Of a DNA stretch of 64,000 nucleotides, positions 37,066 to 45,829 are shown piece after piece. Where the stretch lies: contig JAHHHJ010000002.1 in NCBI GenBank assembly GCA_019359445.1, positions 186,001-250,000 on the forward strand, read 5' to 3'. Source of the stretch: Kastovskya adunca ATA6-11-RM4. GTDB taxonomy: Bacteria > Cyanobacteriota > Cyanobacteriia > Cyanobacteriales > Coleofasciculaceae. Position 1 is the stretch's first letter, and each line of letters opens with the position of its first letter. Position numbers and translations under genes: made by a program. Under the pieces are notes generated by a model. The model ran no database searches and was not told the origin of the DNA. It saw only the letters and a program-made list of their open reading frames with translations.

Positions 37066-37355
37066 AGCAAGTAATTCAACGATACGCCCAGTTTAAGCCT
37101 TCTCACGGCGATATTCGACTCGATACGGTATTTGACGACACGCAAAACCGCTATGCACTAATGCAAGTGGGTTGGGATAGAGGACGACGGGTGAGGGGAA
37201 ATTTGATTTATGTGACGTTGAGTGAGGGTAAGGTTTGGGTGGAATATGACGGGATGGAACAGGGAATCACTAAAGATTTAATCGCCGCAGGTATCCCAAG
37301 AGAGCAAATTGTTCTTACATTTCTCCCTGAAGAGCAAAGTGCTGCAACTGCGTAA
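37032..37355 (+). CDS. xisI: XisI family protein (fdxN element excision factor I)
   Basis: 107 residues, matches XisI: KQVIQRYAQFKPSHGDIRLD, FDDTQNRYALMQVGWD, HGxx-type strand, and VWVEYDGMEQGITKDLIAAG then IPREQIVL near the end. Always found with xisH. The tight overlap and nuclease-like fold of XisH suggest a toxin-antitoxin or nuclease-inhibitor style unit; that is inference. Confidence 0.93.
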   Translation: MDTTTRERDIVKQVIQRYAQFKPSHGDIRLDTVFDDTQNRYALMQVGWDRGRRVRGNLIYVTLSEGKVWVEYDGMEQGITKDLIAAGIPREQIVLTFLPEEQSAATA

Positions 37356-37411
37356 ACTCAAACTATGACGATAGATTGCACCAGTGCCTACATACAGCCA
37401 AAACCAACACG

Positions 37412-37535
37412 AGCGATCGCTCCTATTTATGCCGTGCCGTTGCCAATCCGTTACATCTACACGTAAAAGAAATTGGTTTGAGCATCTGCAATCTGAACAA
37501 ACCCTCCATCTGTGGGCAAAGACACCTTATTTCTA
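37412..37535 (+). pseudogene. Frameshifted 3' fragment of an RluA-type synthase
   Basis: The DNA aligns by eye with the end of the RluA gene at about 49730-49853: SDRSYLCRAVANPLHLHVKE in one frame, then after a frameshift LQSEQTLHLWAKTPYF, versus GDRLYGCRAVNSRLHLHARE and SGQTLHLQAKTPF in the intact gene. It lies between xisI and the GIY-YIG gene and would add false N-terminal residues to the latter. Confidence 0.8.
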
Positions 37536-37564
37536 CAGATTCAGTCATAGAAATAGTCACGACA

Positions 37565-39163
37565 ATGGGAATACTGAAATCAGAAGTATGTAAAACAATA
37601 CTGGAGGTACGCCATTTGATTGCTGATGCAGTAATTTTGCAACTGCCAAAAATTACTTTACACGCGAAACAGCTACTCCCTGAATATTCAGGAATCTACT
37701 ACGTTCTGGATGAAAGTAATAATGTTTGGTACATAGGGCAGGCAAAAAATATCCGTAAACGCTGGCAAGGTAAATCTCATCATCGCATCTACCAACTGGA
37801 AGTTCAGAAAAAGAAACATTTCACTATTTACTATGAGCAAGTTAGCGAATCTCAACTAGGCAGCCTAGAGAAGCAACGCATTGAGAAATACCATCCGCAT
37901 TTAAACTCTAGTCCGGTAAAGACGAAAAAGGTACGCCCAGTAGAAACACTATTAAGGGAAACCATAACTGCGATCGCTGATTTTGCATTCTTATTAGGAG
38001 TAGAGCCACCTAGAAAAGAAATTGAGTCTGAAATTAGCATTAACTGGCTAGCACAGAAGAAGGTATTAGGATTAAGTGTCATTCATATTTGTCTAGACTT
38101 AACTGCTCTCAAGGAAATATTTAAGCCAGAGTCAATAGAAGAGCAAGAAGCACTTATTAAAACAGCATTTAGCACTCGCAAGGCTTATGCTAGTAAATGG
38201 GATAACTTTTATTCTTTTATATATCGGCTCTCGATAAATGGCTATGTAGTTGAAGTTAATTACTGGAACCGTTTCTTTCCTAAAGAAGAACCCAAGGGGC
38301 TTCGAGAATATACGCAGACTACTTTAGCTCAGGAGACTATTAGGGCAATAACCCCTGAGTCACTTGCTAAAATTCAAAATCAGGCTGATCGAGAGGAGCA
38401 ATCTGCTTTCTACCTAAAGAGACTCAATCCTTATAGCTCAGACCTTATAAAACCACTTTTCAATGAACTAGTGGATAGTGAGACTGCTAAGAAAATCATG
38501 GTAAATATTAGTGAGGAATACAAAGCAGGAATGCGCGGAATAGGTAGTCGCTCACGACATATTAAGTCCAAACTTATTAGCTCAGAATTTATTACTATTG
38601 AAGAGCTACTGATCGAGCGAGGAATTGACACCCAGAAATATAGTAGAGGTGGAGTAATCAACTTTTCTGGAGGCAGAGATCGAATGGGTCTATATATTAA
38701 ATGTTTTAGTGTTGACCTAAAGCTTCCTGGTAAATATGAAACAGATGCTAATAACCAGAAGTATCCTGTTTATTATAATCTAGCCTACGGAATACTAAAT
38801 AACAAAAAAGCAAATGCTGCACCTTGTCAATTTGATAACGTGTATCTTGTAGCTAGTGTTGATAAGAAGGGATGGCTCTTGGTTGAAGAGTATCTGAAAG
38901 ATTTTGCTAGCCCTGCTGCTACTAACTTAAGTAATGGGGTAGGCTATATAGAGAAGTTCTATATATCTGCGCGTAAGTATATAGTGCCTGCTAAGGTCAA
39001 TATAAAACTGGAGAGTATTGGATATAGTGCTTGGATTCCTTTTGGACTAACCGAGGAGTTTCCTACCTTTGTATCTGTTAAAGAAGAGATTCGTAAGCGG
39101 TTAGAAAGTTGTAGTTTACCAGGACTCAAATTAGCATTTAAACAGGAAACTATCGAAAAATAG
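37565..39163 (+). CDS. GIY-YIG nuclease domain protein, 532 residues
   Basis: Start ATG 37565 preferred over 37376, because the 63 upstream codons run through a decayed RluA fragment. Residues 43-114 form a complete GIY-YIG nuclease: GIYYV at 43-47, YIG at 56-58, R64/R66, catalytic E102 and N114. The remaining 400 residues are not recognised: an alpha/beta region and blocks such as FSGGRDRMGLYIKCFSVDL and NNQKYPVYYNLAYGILNNKK. AT-rich compared with flanks, which suggests horizontal transfer. Could be a restriction or mobile-element nuclease. Confidence 0.8.
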   Translation: MGILKSEVCKTILEVRHLIADAVILQLPKITLHAKQLLPEYSGIYYVLDESNNVWYIGQAKNIRKRWQGKSHHRIYQLEVQKKKHFTIYYEQVSESQLGSLEKQRIEKYHPHLNSSPVKTKKVRPVETLLRETITAIADFAFLLGVEPPRKEIESEISINWLAQKKVLGLSVIHICLDLTALKEIFKPESIEEQEALIKTAFSTRKAYASKWDNFYSFIYRLSINGYVVEVNYWNRFFPKEEPKGLREYTQTTLAQETIRAITPESLAKIQNQADREEQSAFYLKRLNPYSSDLIKPLFNELVDSETAKKIMVNISEEYKAGMRGIGSRSRHIKSKLISSEFITIEELLIERGIDTQKYSRGGVINFSGGRDRMGLYIKCFSVDLKLPGKYETDANNQKYPVYYNLAYGILNNKKANAAPCQFDNVYLVASVDKKGWLLVEEYLKDFASPAATNLSNGVGYIEKFYISARKYIVPAKVNIKLESIGYSAWIPFGLTEEFPTFVSVKEEIRKRLESCSLPGLKLAFKQETIEK

Positions 39164-39178
39164 TTTATGGATTGCAAG

Positions 39179-39246
39179 GCGCAAGCGCTTCTGCTAAACC
39201 GATCGTACGCTCTGGATGTAGAGAATAAACGGTAGGAGCGATCGCA
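39179..39246 (+). repeat. Dispersed repeat, copy A
   Basis: About 67 bases sharing most positions with 40570-40636, including an exact ACGCTCTGGAT block and TAGAGAAT, and ending in a HIP1 site. The two copies flank the glycosylase and DUF4258/DUF2283 genes in the same orientation. Confidence 0.75.
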
Positions 39247-39269
39247 TTTTCCCCCTTTTGCCGCAGTCC

Positions 39270-39890
39270 TCAAACTGGCTTTAGCTCCAAACTGCGCCAC
39301 AAATACCACGAAGCAATACTGCAATAAGGCTTCCACTTTTGCCCAAAACTTTCCGTAGTCTTGCGGTCAGGAAGTGCTTCAAGATCGTAGAGTTTCCGAA
39401 TACCTGCACGTACACCCAAGTCATCCACAGGCAAAACATCCCAACGATTGAGACGGAAAATCAGCAACATCTGCACAGTCCATCGTCCAACACCTTTCAC
39501 CCGCGTCAGAGTCTTGATAATCGCCTCATCGTCCATGGCTTCCAACTCCTCAATCGTCGGCAATCCCTCGATTGCATGATGCGCCAAGTCCTTGAGATAA
39601 GAGATTTTGGGGCGTGAGATACCCACCCCTCGCAAGGCTTCATCTGGCGTGTTCAGAACATCTTGTGCGGAAGGAAACTGAGTGTCAGGGTAAAGCTGGA
39701 GAAACCGAGTGTGGATGACTTTCGCCACCTTAGTAGAAAGTTGTTGGTGGAGAATTGACCGAGACAGGCAAAAAAACAAGTCTCCCTCCAACTCTTGCTG
39801 ATTCAGTTGACATGCACCAATTCGGTCAATAAGTTGTCCCAGAATAGGATCGGAATCCTTAAGAAAGTCCATGGCGATCGAGTAATTCAT
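39270..39890 (-). CDS. DNA-3-methyladenine glycosylase, AlkA-like (HhH-GPD)
   Basis: 206 residues from ATG 39890 (39932 possible). Removes alkylated bases in base-excision repair. Helix-hairpin-helix and catalytic loop: SILHQQLSTKVAKVI, ALRGVGISRPKISYLKDLA, the HhH LTRVKGVGRWTVQMLLIF and catalytic Asp in VLPVDDLGVRAGI. Ends WYLWRSLELKPV as in the family. Single gene on the minus strand, convergent with the GIY-YIG gene. Confidence 0.93.
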   Translation of the reverse strand: MNYSIAMDFLKDSDPILGQLIDRIGACQLNQQELEGDLFFCLSRSILHQQLSTKVAKVIHTRFLQLYPDTQFPSAQDVLNTPDEALRGVGISRPKISYLKDLAHHAIEGLPTIEELEAMDDEAIIKTLTRVKGVGRWTVQMLLIFRLNRWDVLPVDDLGVRAGIRKLYDLEALPDRKTTESFGQKWKPYCSIASWYLWRSLELKPV

Positions 39891-39972
39891 CAACGCTGTC
39901 AATAGAAACGCAGAAGCTGTCGTGACCAACACATCAAGTAATTATAAGTAACGTTTAATCCGTCGTTAGCGC

Positions 39973-40101
39973 TTGGCTATCGCTCTGTTGCTAAAAATTG
40001 CTAAAACAGGAGTGGAACGGGCAATTGAGACAAATGAAGCCACTGCAATTGCCTGGATGAATCAACAACTTGAAGCCTTGGGAGTTGAGTTATCGGGTTA
40101 G
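39973..40101 (+). other. Short frame upstream of DUF4258 gene
   Basis: TTG-started frame of 42 codons (or GTG 40012), with ERAIETNEATAIAWMNQQLE near the end; stop at 40099-40101, four bases before the DUF4258 ATG. The amphipathic helix looks protein-like. Either a small partner gene or the 3' relic of a larger one; not recognised. Confidence 0.4.
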
Positions 40102-40105
40102 AGTT

Positions 40106-40369
40106 ATGTCAAAGGAAATCCGGTTCAGTGACCATGCCCTATTAAAAATCGACCTCTTAAGTGAACGGGGAATTACTATTGCTCAGGATTTTGTGGTTGA
40201 AACCATTCAATCTCCAGATACACGAGAACCGGGAGAAGGAGAAAAAATCACAGCACAGAAACAGTTGAATGAGAACCTAGTGCTACGGGTTGTCTACCGA
40301 GAATACGAGGCATTCATTTTAGTTATTACACTCTATCCAGGCAGGAGGAGCCGTTATGAAAAAAATTAG
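40106..40369 (+). CDS. DUF4258 protein, toxin-like partner
   Basis: 87 residues from ATG 40106: IRFSDHALLKIDLLSERGI at the start and a VVETIQSPDTREPGEG middle, closing with LVLRVVYREYEAFILVITLY. This is the DUF4258 fold, RelE/BrnT-like. It overlaps DUF2283 by 14 bases. In bacteria this pair is arranged as a toxin-antitoxin-like module. Confidence 0.82.
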   Translation: MSKEIRFSDHALLKIDLLSERGITIAQDFVVETIQSPDTREPGEGEKITAQKQLNENLVLRVVYREYEAFILVITLYPGRRSRYEKN

Positions 40370-40553
40370 ATATAGCAAAGATGTTGATGCACTTTTGATT
40401 GAGCTATCAGATGACGCGATCGCCTATGCAGAAGATGAAGGACGAGTAATCCTTCACTACTCAAACAATGAAAAATTAGTGCTGATTGAGATTTTAGATT
40501 TTAAGCAGTTTATGTCTGACGATATTATGGCTGAACTGATTTCAACGTCTTGA
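40356..40553 (+). CDS. DUF2283 protein, antitoxin-like partner
   Basis: 65 residues, complete DUF2283: IRYSKDVDALLIELSDDAIA, a short VILHYSNNEKLVLIEILD strand pair and an ending FMSDDIMAELIST. Begins inside the end of the DUF4258 gene with GGAGG just upstream of its ATG, so it is translated with it. Function presumed antitoxin; untested. Confidence 0.85.
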   Translation: MKKIRYSKDVDALLIELSDDAIAYAEDEGRVILHYSNNEKLVLIEILDFKQFMSDDIMAELISTS

Positions 40554-40569
40554 TTTTTGCCAATTGCGA

Positions 40570-40636
40570 TCGCACAAGCGCTGCTGCTAAGTGTAATCGC
40601 ACGCTCTGGATATAGAGAATGAATAGATGCGATCGC
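40570..40636 (+). repeat. Dispersed repeat, copy B
   Basis: Partner of 39179-39246, same orientation, about 75-80% alike by eye, ending in a HIP1 site. Confidence 0.75.
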
Positions 40637-40675
40637 CTCTAGTACCCTTTTTCCAGCCAGGAATGAACGATTACT

Positions 40676-41224
40676 TTAAGCTGCACACAGAACTTGCCGC
40701 ATATTCCGCATATTCCCTGGCAATTCCATATGCATCGCCTGTTGAATGAAAACTGTCGGTACCGGAAGATTAGGCGTTGCTTGCACGGAGTAGGTGAGCA
40801 AGGTACCATCACCGAAATCTTGCAAGGTCAGGTCTGCCGTAAAATCGGTAAAGGTGCCTTTTTCTAGCCGGAATTGAATATGCTGTTCTGGCACCTCAAA
40901 GACATTCAGGTAAATTTCAACTTGAGCGGTGAGGAATACAAAGGCTTTTTGGGCAACTTGATACAGACGTTTGACCTGACCTTGATGCAAGACTTCGCTT
41001 TTGGTGACATCGGGGAAGTATTGCACCCAGCGAGGATAATCGGTTAGTTGTTGCCAAGCAGATGAGCGGGCTATTGGTAAGTACATTTGTGCAGTAACAG
41101 CACCACCCCAGGCTGAGTGCGCTCGCGTTTCCACCAAAATCTCTCCTTGCAAAAGCGCCTTTTGCTGGCTCCATGAGCGGTTTGGAACTGTATTATTCAA
41201 GTCTTTGATAGAAAGCACCATCAT
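40676..41224 (-). CDS. SRPBCC (polyketide cyclase/dehydrase-like) protein
   Basis: 182 residues, START/Bet v1-like fold: TAQMYLPIARSSAWQQLTDY PRWVQYFPDV (split here) matches the family's strand-helix start, then EKGTFTDFTADLTLQDFGDG and a C-terminal long helix. Hydrophobic-ligand binding domain, ligand unknown. Single gene. Confidence 0.82.
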   Translation of the reverse strand: MMVLSIKDLNNTVPNRSWSQQKALLQGEILVETRAHSAWGGAVTAQMYLPIARSSAWQQLTDYPRWVQYFPDVTKSEVLHQGQVKRLYQVAQKAFVFLTAQVEIYLNVFEVPEQHIQFRLEKGTFTDFTADLTLQDFGDGTLLTYSVQATPNLPVPTVFIQQAMHMELPGNMRNMRQVLCAA

Positions 41225-41541
41225 GATCGTTTAGCCACTCCTCAGCCTTTAAGAATACAGCTTAAATTGAGCAACATCAACTTTTATTGCCTAAGATAAC
41301 CTTTCTAACAACTTATACAAAACTCTTCAAAGAATGTATAAAGCTGCTGTAAAACTTTCGATAAATTTACTACACATTGTTTATAAAAAATTCAGGCTCG
41401 TTGCTTCTATCACCAACTAGTCAAAAAAACTATTAATAACTCCCTCCAAAGAAGGAACCCTTAATAGAGCAACAGGCAAATCACAAGCAACTAAATTCTT
41501 TCGCTAATTGCTTTATATTACGCTAATACTAAAAGTGATAA
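41225..41541. other. AT-rich intergenic region
   Basis: 317 bases between the SRPBCC gene start and the ABC1-kinase gene end. No gene, repeat or strong hairpin seen; probably the SRPBCC promoter. Confidence 0.4.
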
Positions 41542-43197
41542 TTACTTCACTCGTCCGCTTCTAATCATACTGAAAATTAACCACAAGCCGATGACACTCG
41601 CCACCACAAACAAAGTCCCACTCACCCAAAAGAAAACTGGATTATCCGGGGCTTGGGAAAAAATCATCGCCGCACCAATCAAGATAGCGGCTGTCACAAT
41701 ACCAAAAGTTATTTGATTACCCACACTATGAAGACTGCGGCGAAAGGGTTCAAGCCCTCGCAGCGCTATGTTCCACTGCAATGTTTCCGAAGTCACCCGA
41801 TCTAGTAACGTCTCCAATTGGCGAGGAGCCTCTAGGGATAAGCTTTTAATATCCAGGGCTGCTCTTAAAAGGTCTTGCAGGGGAGCTTGTCCAATTAACC
41901 GTTGCCGGAATAAATCTGCCATTAGGGGTTTAACTTGTTCGATCAAATGGAAATCAGGGTCGAGTTTGCGAGCTACCCCTTCTAGATTGGCAAGAGTTTT
42001 GGCATACAAGCCCATGTTGCTAGGAACACGAATTGCGTGTTTCCGAGCAATTTGCAACACTTGATAAGTTAACTGACTAAAGTTAATTTCCGATATGTTT
42101 AGGTTGTAGTAGCGTCGCAGCAATCGGTCAAAATCATTTTCTAAGTGAGCCAGATTCACAGGGATAGTAGACTCTGCTAGTTCCAAGGTTAATTGGCTAC
42201 ACCGCTTGCTATCTAAATTGGCGATCGCTAAAATTAGTTCGATCAAAATCTGTTGAGTGCGCGGGTCTAAACGACCCATCAAACCAAAATCAATCAGAGC
42301 AATGCGCCCATCGGGAAGATAAAACAAATTTCCGGGATGAGGGTCAGCATGAAATATGCCATCGATATAAAACTGCTGAAAATAAGCTGTGATCAGTAAA
42401 TCGGCAAGGGCGCGGCTTTCGGCTTTAGCCTCGTCCACTGTCCCCCCCATCTCAGCCAGTAACAGGGGAACTCCATTCAGCCACTCCATGACGAGTAACT
42501 TTTCACTAGTCAAGTCCCAGTAAATTTCTGGAATAACCAGTTTTTGAGGATTGAACCAGTAACTTTTGGAGAGATTGCGCCGTAGTGTATCCGTGTAACT
42601 GGCTTCTTGGGTAAAATTTAGCTCCGCCCGCAGCGCACTAGCGAATTCCTCAACGACAGAGATGAGATTGTAATACCGTCCCACAGACGTGCGATTCACT
42701 AACCTTGCCAAGCCGCGAAGCAACCGGATATCCTGCTCAACAACTCTATCGATGCCGGGTCGTTGAATTTTTAAAGCCACCTCACGCCCATCTATCAGCG
42801 TGGCGTGATGGGTTTGGGCAATCGATCCGGCTGCAACAGGCTGCTGATCAATGACGGCGAAGATTGTTTCTATCGGGTGTAGAAGCTGTTTGCGAATAAC
42901 CGCTTCTACCGCCTCCCAAGGGACTGGCGGAACCTCAGCTTGCAGGGAGGTTAAGGCTTCAATATAGGACGGCGATAACAGATCGGGGCGCGTACTGAGC
43001 AGTTGTCCAAGCTTAACGTAGACAGGGCCAAGATCTACCAAAATATTGCACAGCACTCTAGGGGGTGGTAGTGAAGGTTCTTCAGCTTTCCCTCCCAGGA
43101 GAAGCCCTCGCATATAACCCCAACCGTGTCGGAGAACTACTTGGACAATTTTTCTTTGACGAGAACTGGTTTTGGGACGACCTGAAAACACGCGCAC
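41542..43197 (-). CDS. ABC1/UbiB/AarF-type atypical kinase
   Basis: 551 residues from GTG 43197. ABC1 kinase core: KLGQLLSTRPDLL, the Ala-rich loop VAAGSIAQTHHA (AAGSIAQ in place of the P-loop), VALKIQRPGI, EWLNGVPLL, HADPHPGNLFYL and IDFGLMGRL. Two C-terminal membrane helices (about 490-510 and 520-545). These proteins act in prenylquinone metabolism and stress adaptation at thylakoid membranes. Single gene. Confidence 0.94.
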   Translation of the reverse strand: MRVFSGRPKTSSRQRKIVQVVLRHGWGYMRGLLLGGKAEEPSLPPPRVLCNILVDLGPVYVKLGQLLSTRPDLLSPSYIEALTSLQAEVPPVPWEAVEAVIRKQLLHPIETIFAVIDQQPVAAGSIAQTHHATLIDGREVALKIQRPGIDRVVEQDIRLLRGLARLVNRTSVGRYYNLISVVEEFASALRAELNFTQEASYTDTLRRNLSKSYWFNPQKLVIPEIYWDLTSEKLLVMEWLNGVPLLLAEMGGTVDEAKAESRALADLLITAYFQQFYIDGIFHADPHPGNLFYLPDGRIALIDFGLMGRLDPRTQQILIELILAIANLDSKRCSQLTLELAESTIPVNLAHLENDFDRLLRRYYNLNISEINFSQLTYQVLQIARKHAIRVPSNMGLYAKTLANLEGVARKLDPDFHLIEQVKPLMADLFRQRLIGQAPLQDLLRAALDIKSLSLEAPRQLETLLDRVTSETLQWNIALRGLEPFRRSLHSVGNQITFGIVTAAILIGAAMIFSQAPDNPVFFWVSGTLFVVASVIGLWLIFSMIRSGRVK

Positions 43198-43497
43198 CTT
43201 TACCTAAATGGGATTTTATCGGAATGAACGGGTGAAAGATATCCTATTGGCTCCGACGAGAGCAAGACAACTCACAACTCTAACTTTAAAGCTCCTAAGA
43301 GCGATCGCGCCTCAGCATTGAGATATGAGTACTTTCTCCAAGACTCAAAAACAGACACAGCACCATCAGTTTAGATAAACGCACTATTTGCGATCGCGCC
43401 ACTGTATATATGCGTTAAAGCCAGCCTAGGCGATCGCTCCCATGATTCTCTACATCAATGAGTGCGATCGCCTTACGCTCAATAATTGAGTTTGAAC
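43198..43497. other. Intergenic region with clustered HIP1 sites
   Basis: 300 bases between the ABC1-kinase start and the leuA stop. Four or five GCGATCGC-type sites; no gene seen. Confidence 0.4.
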
Positions 43498-45189
43498 CTA
43501 CTCAAAGCCTTGTAATATCAGTACTTGAGTTTCTGCATCAACTCCTGGGACGCGATTCACCGCACTGAGAACGGCTAGCAATGAGGCAGTCACAATATTA
43601 GAGTGGATGCCAACACCGTATCGGGAACTGGGGAAACGATCGCCAGCAATTTCAACATAAGCGATCGCAGACGCATCGCTACCCTGACTCAGCGAGTGTT
43701 CCTCATAGTGGTGAATGCAAATTCCCAGATTGAGCGCATTCAAAAACGCATCAATCGGGCCATTGCCCCGCCCAGTAAGCCTTACAGGTTGTCCGTTCAC
43801 CTCTAGTGTTGTGGCGATCGCCTGTTCTCCACTTTCCGTTTCCGACAAGTGATGAGAGAGATAATTAAACGGCGAAACAGCTTGCAAATACTCCCGCTCA
43901 AACAGTTGCCAAAGATCAGCGGCAGACATTTCCTCACCGCGAGCATCCATTGCTTGTTGCGCCACCTGACTGAACTCGATCTGCAATCGTCGAGGCAACA
44001 CCAGATCGTAATCGCGTTCTAGCAAGAAAGCAATGCCACCCTTACCGGACTGACTGTTAACTCGAATCACCGACTCATAGGTGCGTCCCACATCTGTTGG
44101 ATCGAGTGGCAGATAGGGAACTTCCCAAATTGCCTCCGATTTCTGCACCGCCAGACCTTTCTTGATTGCATCTTGGTGGGAACCAGAGAAAGCGGTAAAG
44201 ACCAAATCTCCCACATAAGGATGGCGGGGATGAATGGGTAGTTGCGTACAATCCTCTACCGTTCTCGCCACTATATTGATGTCAGAAAAATCCAAACCGG
44301 GGTGGATGCCTTGGGTGTAGAGGTTCAGCGCCAGCGTCACCAAATCCACATTTCCGGTGCGTTCGCCATTGCCAAACAGACAACCTTCCACTCGATCCGC
44401 ACCTGCCATTTGCGCCAGTTCTGCTGCTGCAACACCGCAACCGCGATCGTTATGCGGATGTACGCACAAAATTACGCTATCCCGTCGCGCCAGGTGACGA
44501 TGCATCCACTCGACTTGATCGGCGAATACATTCGGCGTTGCAACTTCCACGGTTGCTGGCAGGTTGATAATTGCTTTGTGCTGCGGTGTGGGTTGCCAGA
44601 CATCCAGTACCGCATCGCAAATATCTTTAGCAAAGTCTAGTTCAGTCGTCGTAAAGTTTTCCGGAGAATATTGGAAATACCAATCAGTATCCGGTTGTTC
44701 TGCGGCAAGTTCCTTCATCAGTTGCGCTGAGGATGTTGCCATCTCGATAGTGCCGAGGCGATCTAGATTAAAGACAGTGCGACGGAAGACTGGAGAGGTG
44801 GAGTTGTAAAGATGCATGATCGCTCGTTTTGCACCTTGCAAAGATTCAAAGCTACGGCGAATCAGATGTTCGCGAGCAGGTGTCAAAACTTGAATCGTGA
44901 CGTTATCTGGAATTAATTGCTGCTCAATCAGTTGGCGAACGAAATCAAAATCGGTTTGCGAAGCGGAGGGAAATGCAACTTCAATTTCTTGAAACCCAAT
45001 CTCGACCAAAAGCTTGAACAGACGTAACTTGCGTTGAACGTGCATCGGCTCAATTAATGCTTGGTTGCCATCGCGTAAATCGGTACTGAGCCAGATGGGA
45101 GCATGAGTAATAGTTTTGGAAAACCAAGTGCGGTCGGGTAAGTTAATGGGCGCAAATGGATGATACTTGGTTGCAGGACTTTTCAACAC
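43498..45189 (-). CDS. leuA: 2-isopropylmalate synthase (LeuA type 2)
   Basis: 563 residues from GTG 45189 (TTG next). First committed step of leucine synthesis: acetyl-CoA plus 2-oxoisovalerate. Catalytic domain with [15 protein letters not shown], metal-ligand [15 protein letters not shown] and the central [14 protein letters not shown]-terminal allosteric leucine-binding domain from about 430 ([19 protein letters not shown]). It is of the longer yeast-like type. A 51-codon ORF with leucine codons overlaps its start and may control it. Confidence 0.94.
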   Translation of the reverse strand: MLKSPATKYHPFAPINLPDRTWFSKTITHAPIWLSTDLRDGNQALIEPMHVQRKLRLFKLLVEIGFQEIEVAFPSASQTDFDFVRQLIEQQLIPDNVTIQVLTPAREHLIRRSFESLQGAKRAIMHLYNSTSPVFRRTVFNLDRLGTIEMATSSAQLMKELAAEQPDTDWYFQYSPENFTTTELDFAKDICDAVLDVWQPTPQHKAIINLPATVEVATPNVFADQVEWMHRHLARRDSVILCVHPHNDRGCGVAAAELAQMAGADRVEGCLFGNGERTGNVDLVTLALNLYTQGIHPGLDFSDINIVARTVEDCTQLPIHPRHPYVGDLVFTAFSGSHQDAIKKGLAVQKSEAIWEVPYLPLDPTDVGRTYESVIRVNSQSGKGGIAFLLERDYDLVLPRRLQIEFSQVAQQAMDARGEEMSAADLWQLFEREYLQAVSPFNYLSHHLSETESGEQAIATTLEVNGQPVRLTGRGNGPIDAFLNALNLGICIHHYEEHSLSQGSDASAIAYVEIAGDRFPSSRYGVGIHSNIVTASLLAVLSAVNRVPGVDAETQVLILQGFE

Positions 45190-45338
45190 GATCGATGTCT
45201 CCTATATTTTTGGTGTTTGTGAGATGTTGTGGCGATCGCAATCGAGTTAAACCAAGAGTTGTCAGGTTGCCACGCAGACCCACTCTGACAACCCACTAAC
45301 AGTCGCAGTAACATCTCAAATGCTGTATGAAGTCGCAT
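45183..45338 (-). promoter_or_regulatory. Possible leuA leader ORF with attenuator-like hairpin
   Basis: Minus-strand ATG 45338, preceded by GGAG at six bases, opens a 51-codon frame whose first part holds FEMLLRLLVG (five Leu/Val codons in seven) and whose TGA overlaps the leuA start. Inside it GTTGTCAG and CTGACAAC (45285-45292 / 45258-45265 on plus) form an 8-bp stem with a 19-base loop. A leucine-rich early stretch before a hairpin is the layout of an attenuation leader; inference only. Confidence 0.4.
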
Positions 45339-45339
45339 A

Positions 45340-45829
45340 AGAATCTCCAAAAAAATTACTAATGAATGGAATGTGCAATCAAATGAACCTGATGACAGCG
45401 AGTCACAGGTACAAAGATAAAGTCTGGTTGCAATACTTCTCGTTAACCTCTCCCCAACCCCTTTCCTGGTAGCTGAGGGAGGTTAGGGGCGTTAGGTCTG
45501 CCTTAACTGACCTACACAAACAGGCTTTAGCTTAGAAATCGAAAAATTGGGTTGAAGTGGTAAAAAATTATTTGCGCCCAAGGCGCAGCAGCAGCCCTAG
45601 CCCTAGTAGCTGGCTAGCGAACAGATGTAGAGATTGCTGCTGTGAAACCATGAGATGACGACGATGAACTACGGATATATTAGCCCTAGAGAATGTAGGG
45701 GTCAATATTCAAATTGAAATACTTGCCCCTATACCGTCAATCCGCTGGCGATCACACCCTAGTAGCTTTTAGCTGACCTGATTTTAGTGTCGCCCTACAA
45801 AACTGTGTCGATTGAACCCACCCCAGAAT
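45340..45829. other. Intergenic region upstream of leuA
   Basis: No gene. A GC-skewed segment at about 45445-45500 (CCTCTCCCCAACCCC... GGGAGGTTAGGGG) looks like the common cyanobacterial interspersed palindrome; a CTAGCCCTAGTAGC stutter lies at about 45595-45615. The leuA promoter is presumably here. Confidence 0.45.

Noticed and set aside
36601-37355. xisH/xisI as proof of an fdxN excision element or heterocyst formation
   Set aside because: These genes are common in cyanobacteria lacking such elements; no xisF recombinase or nif gene in the window.
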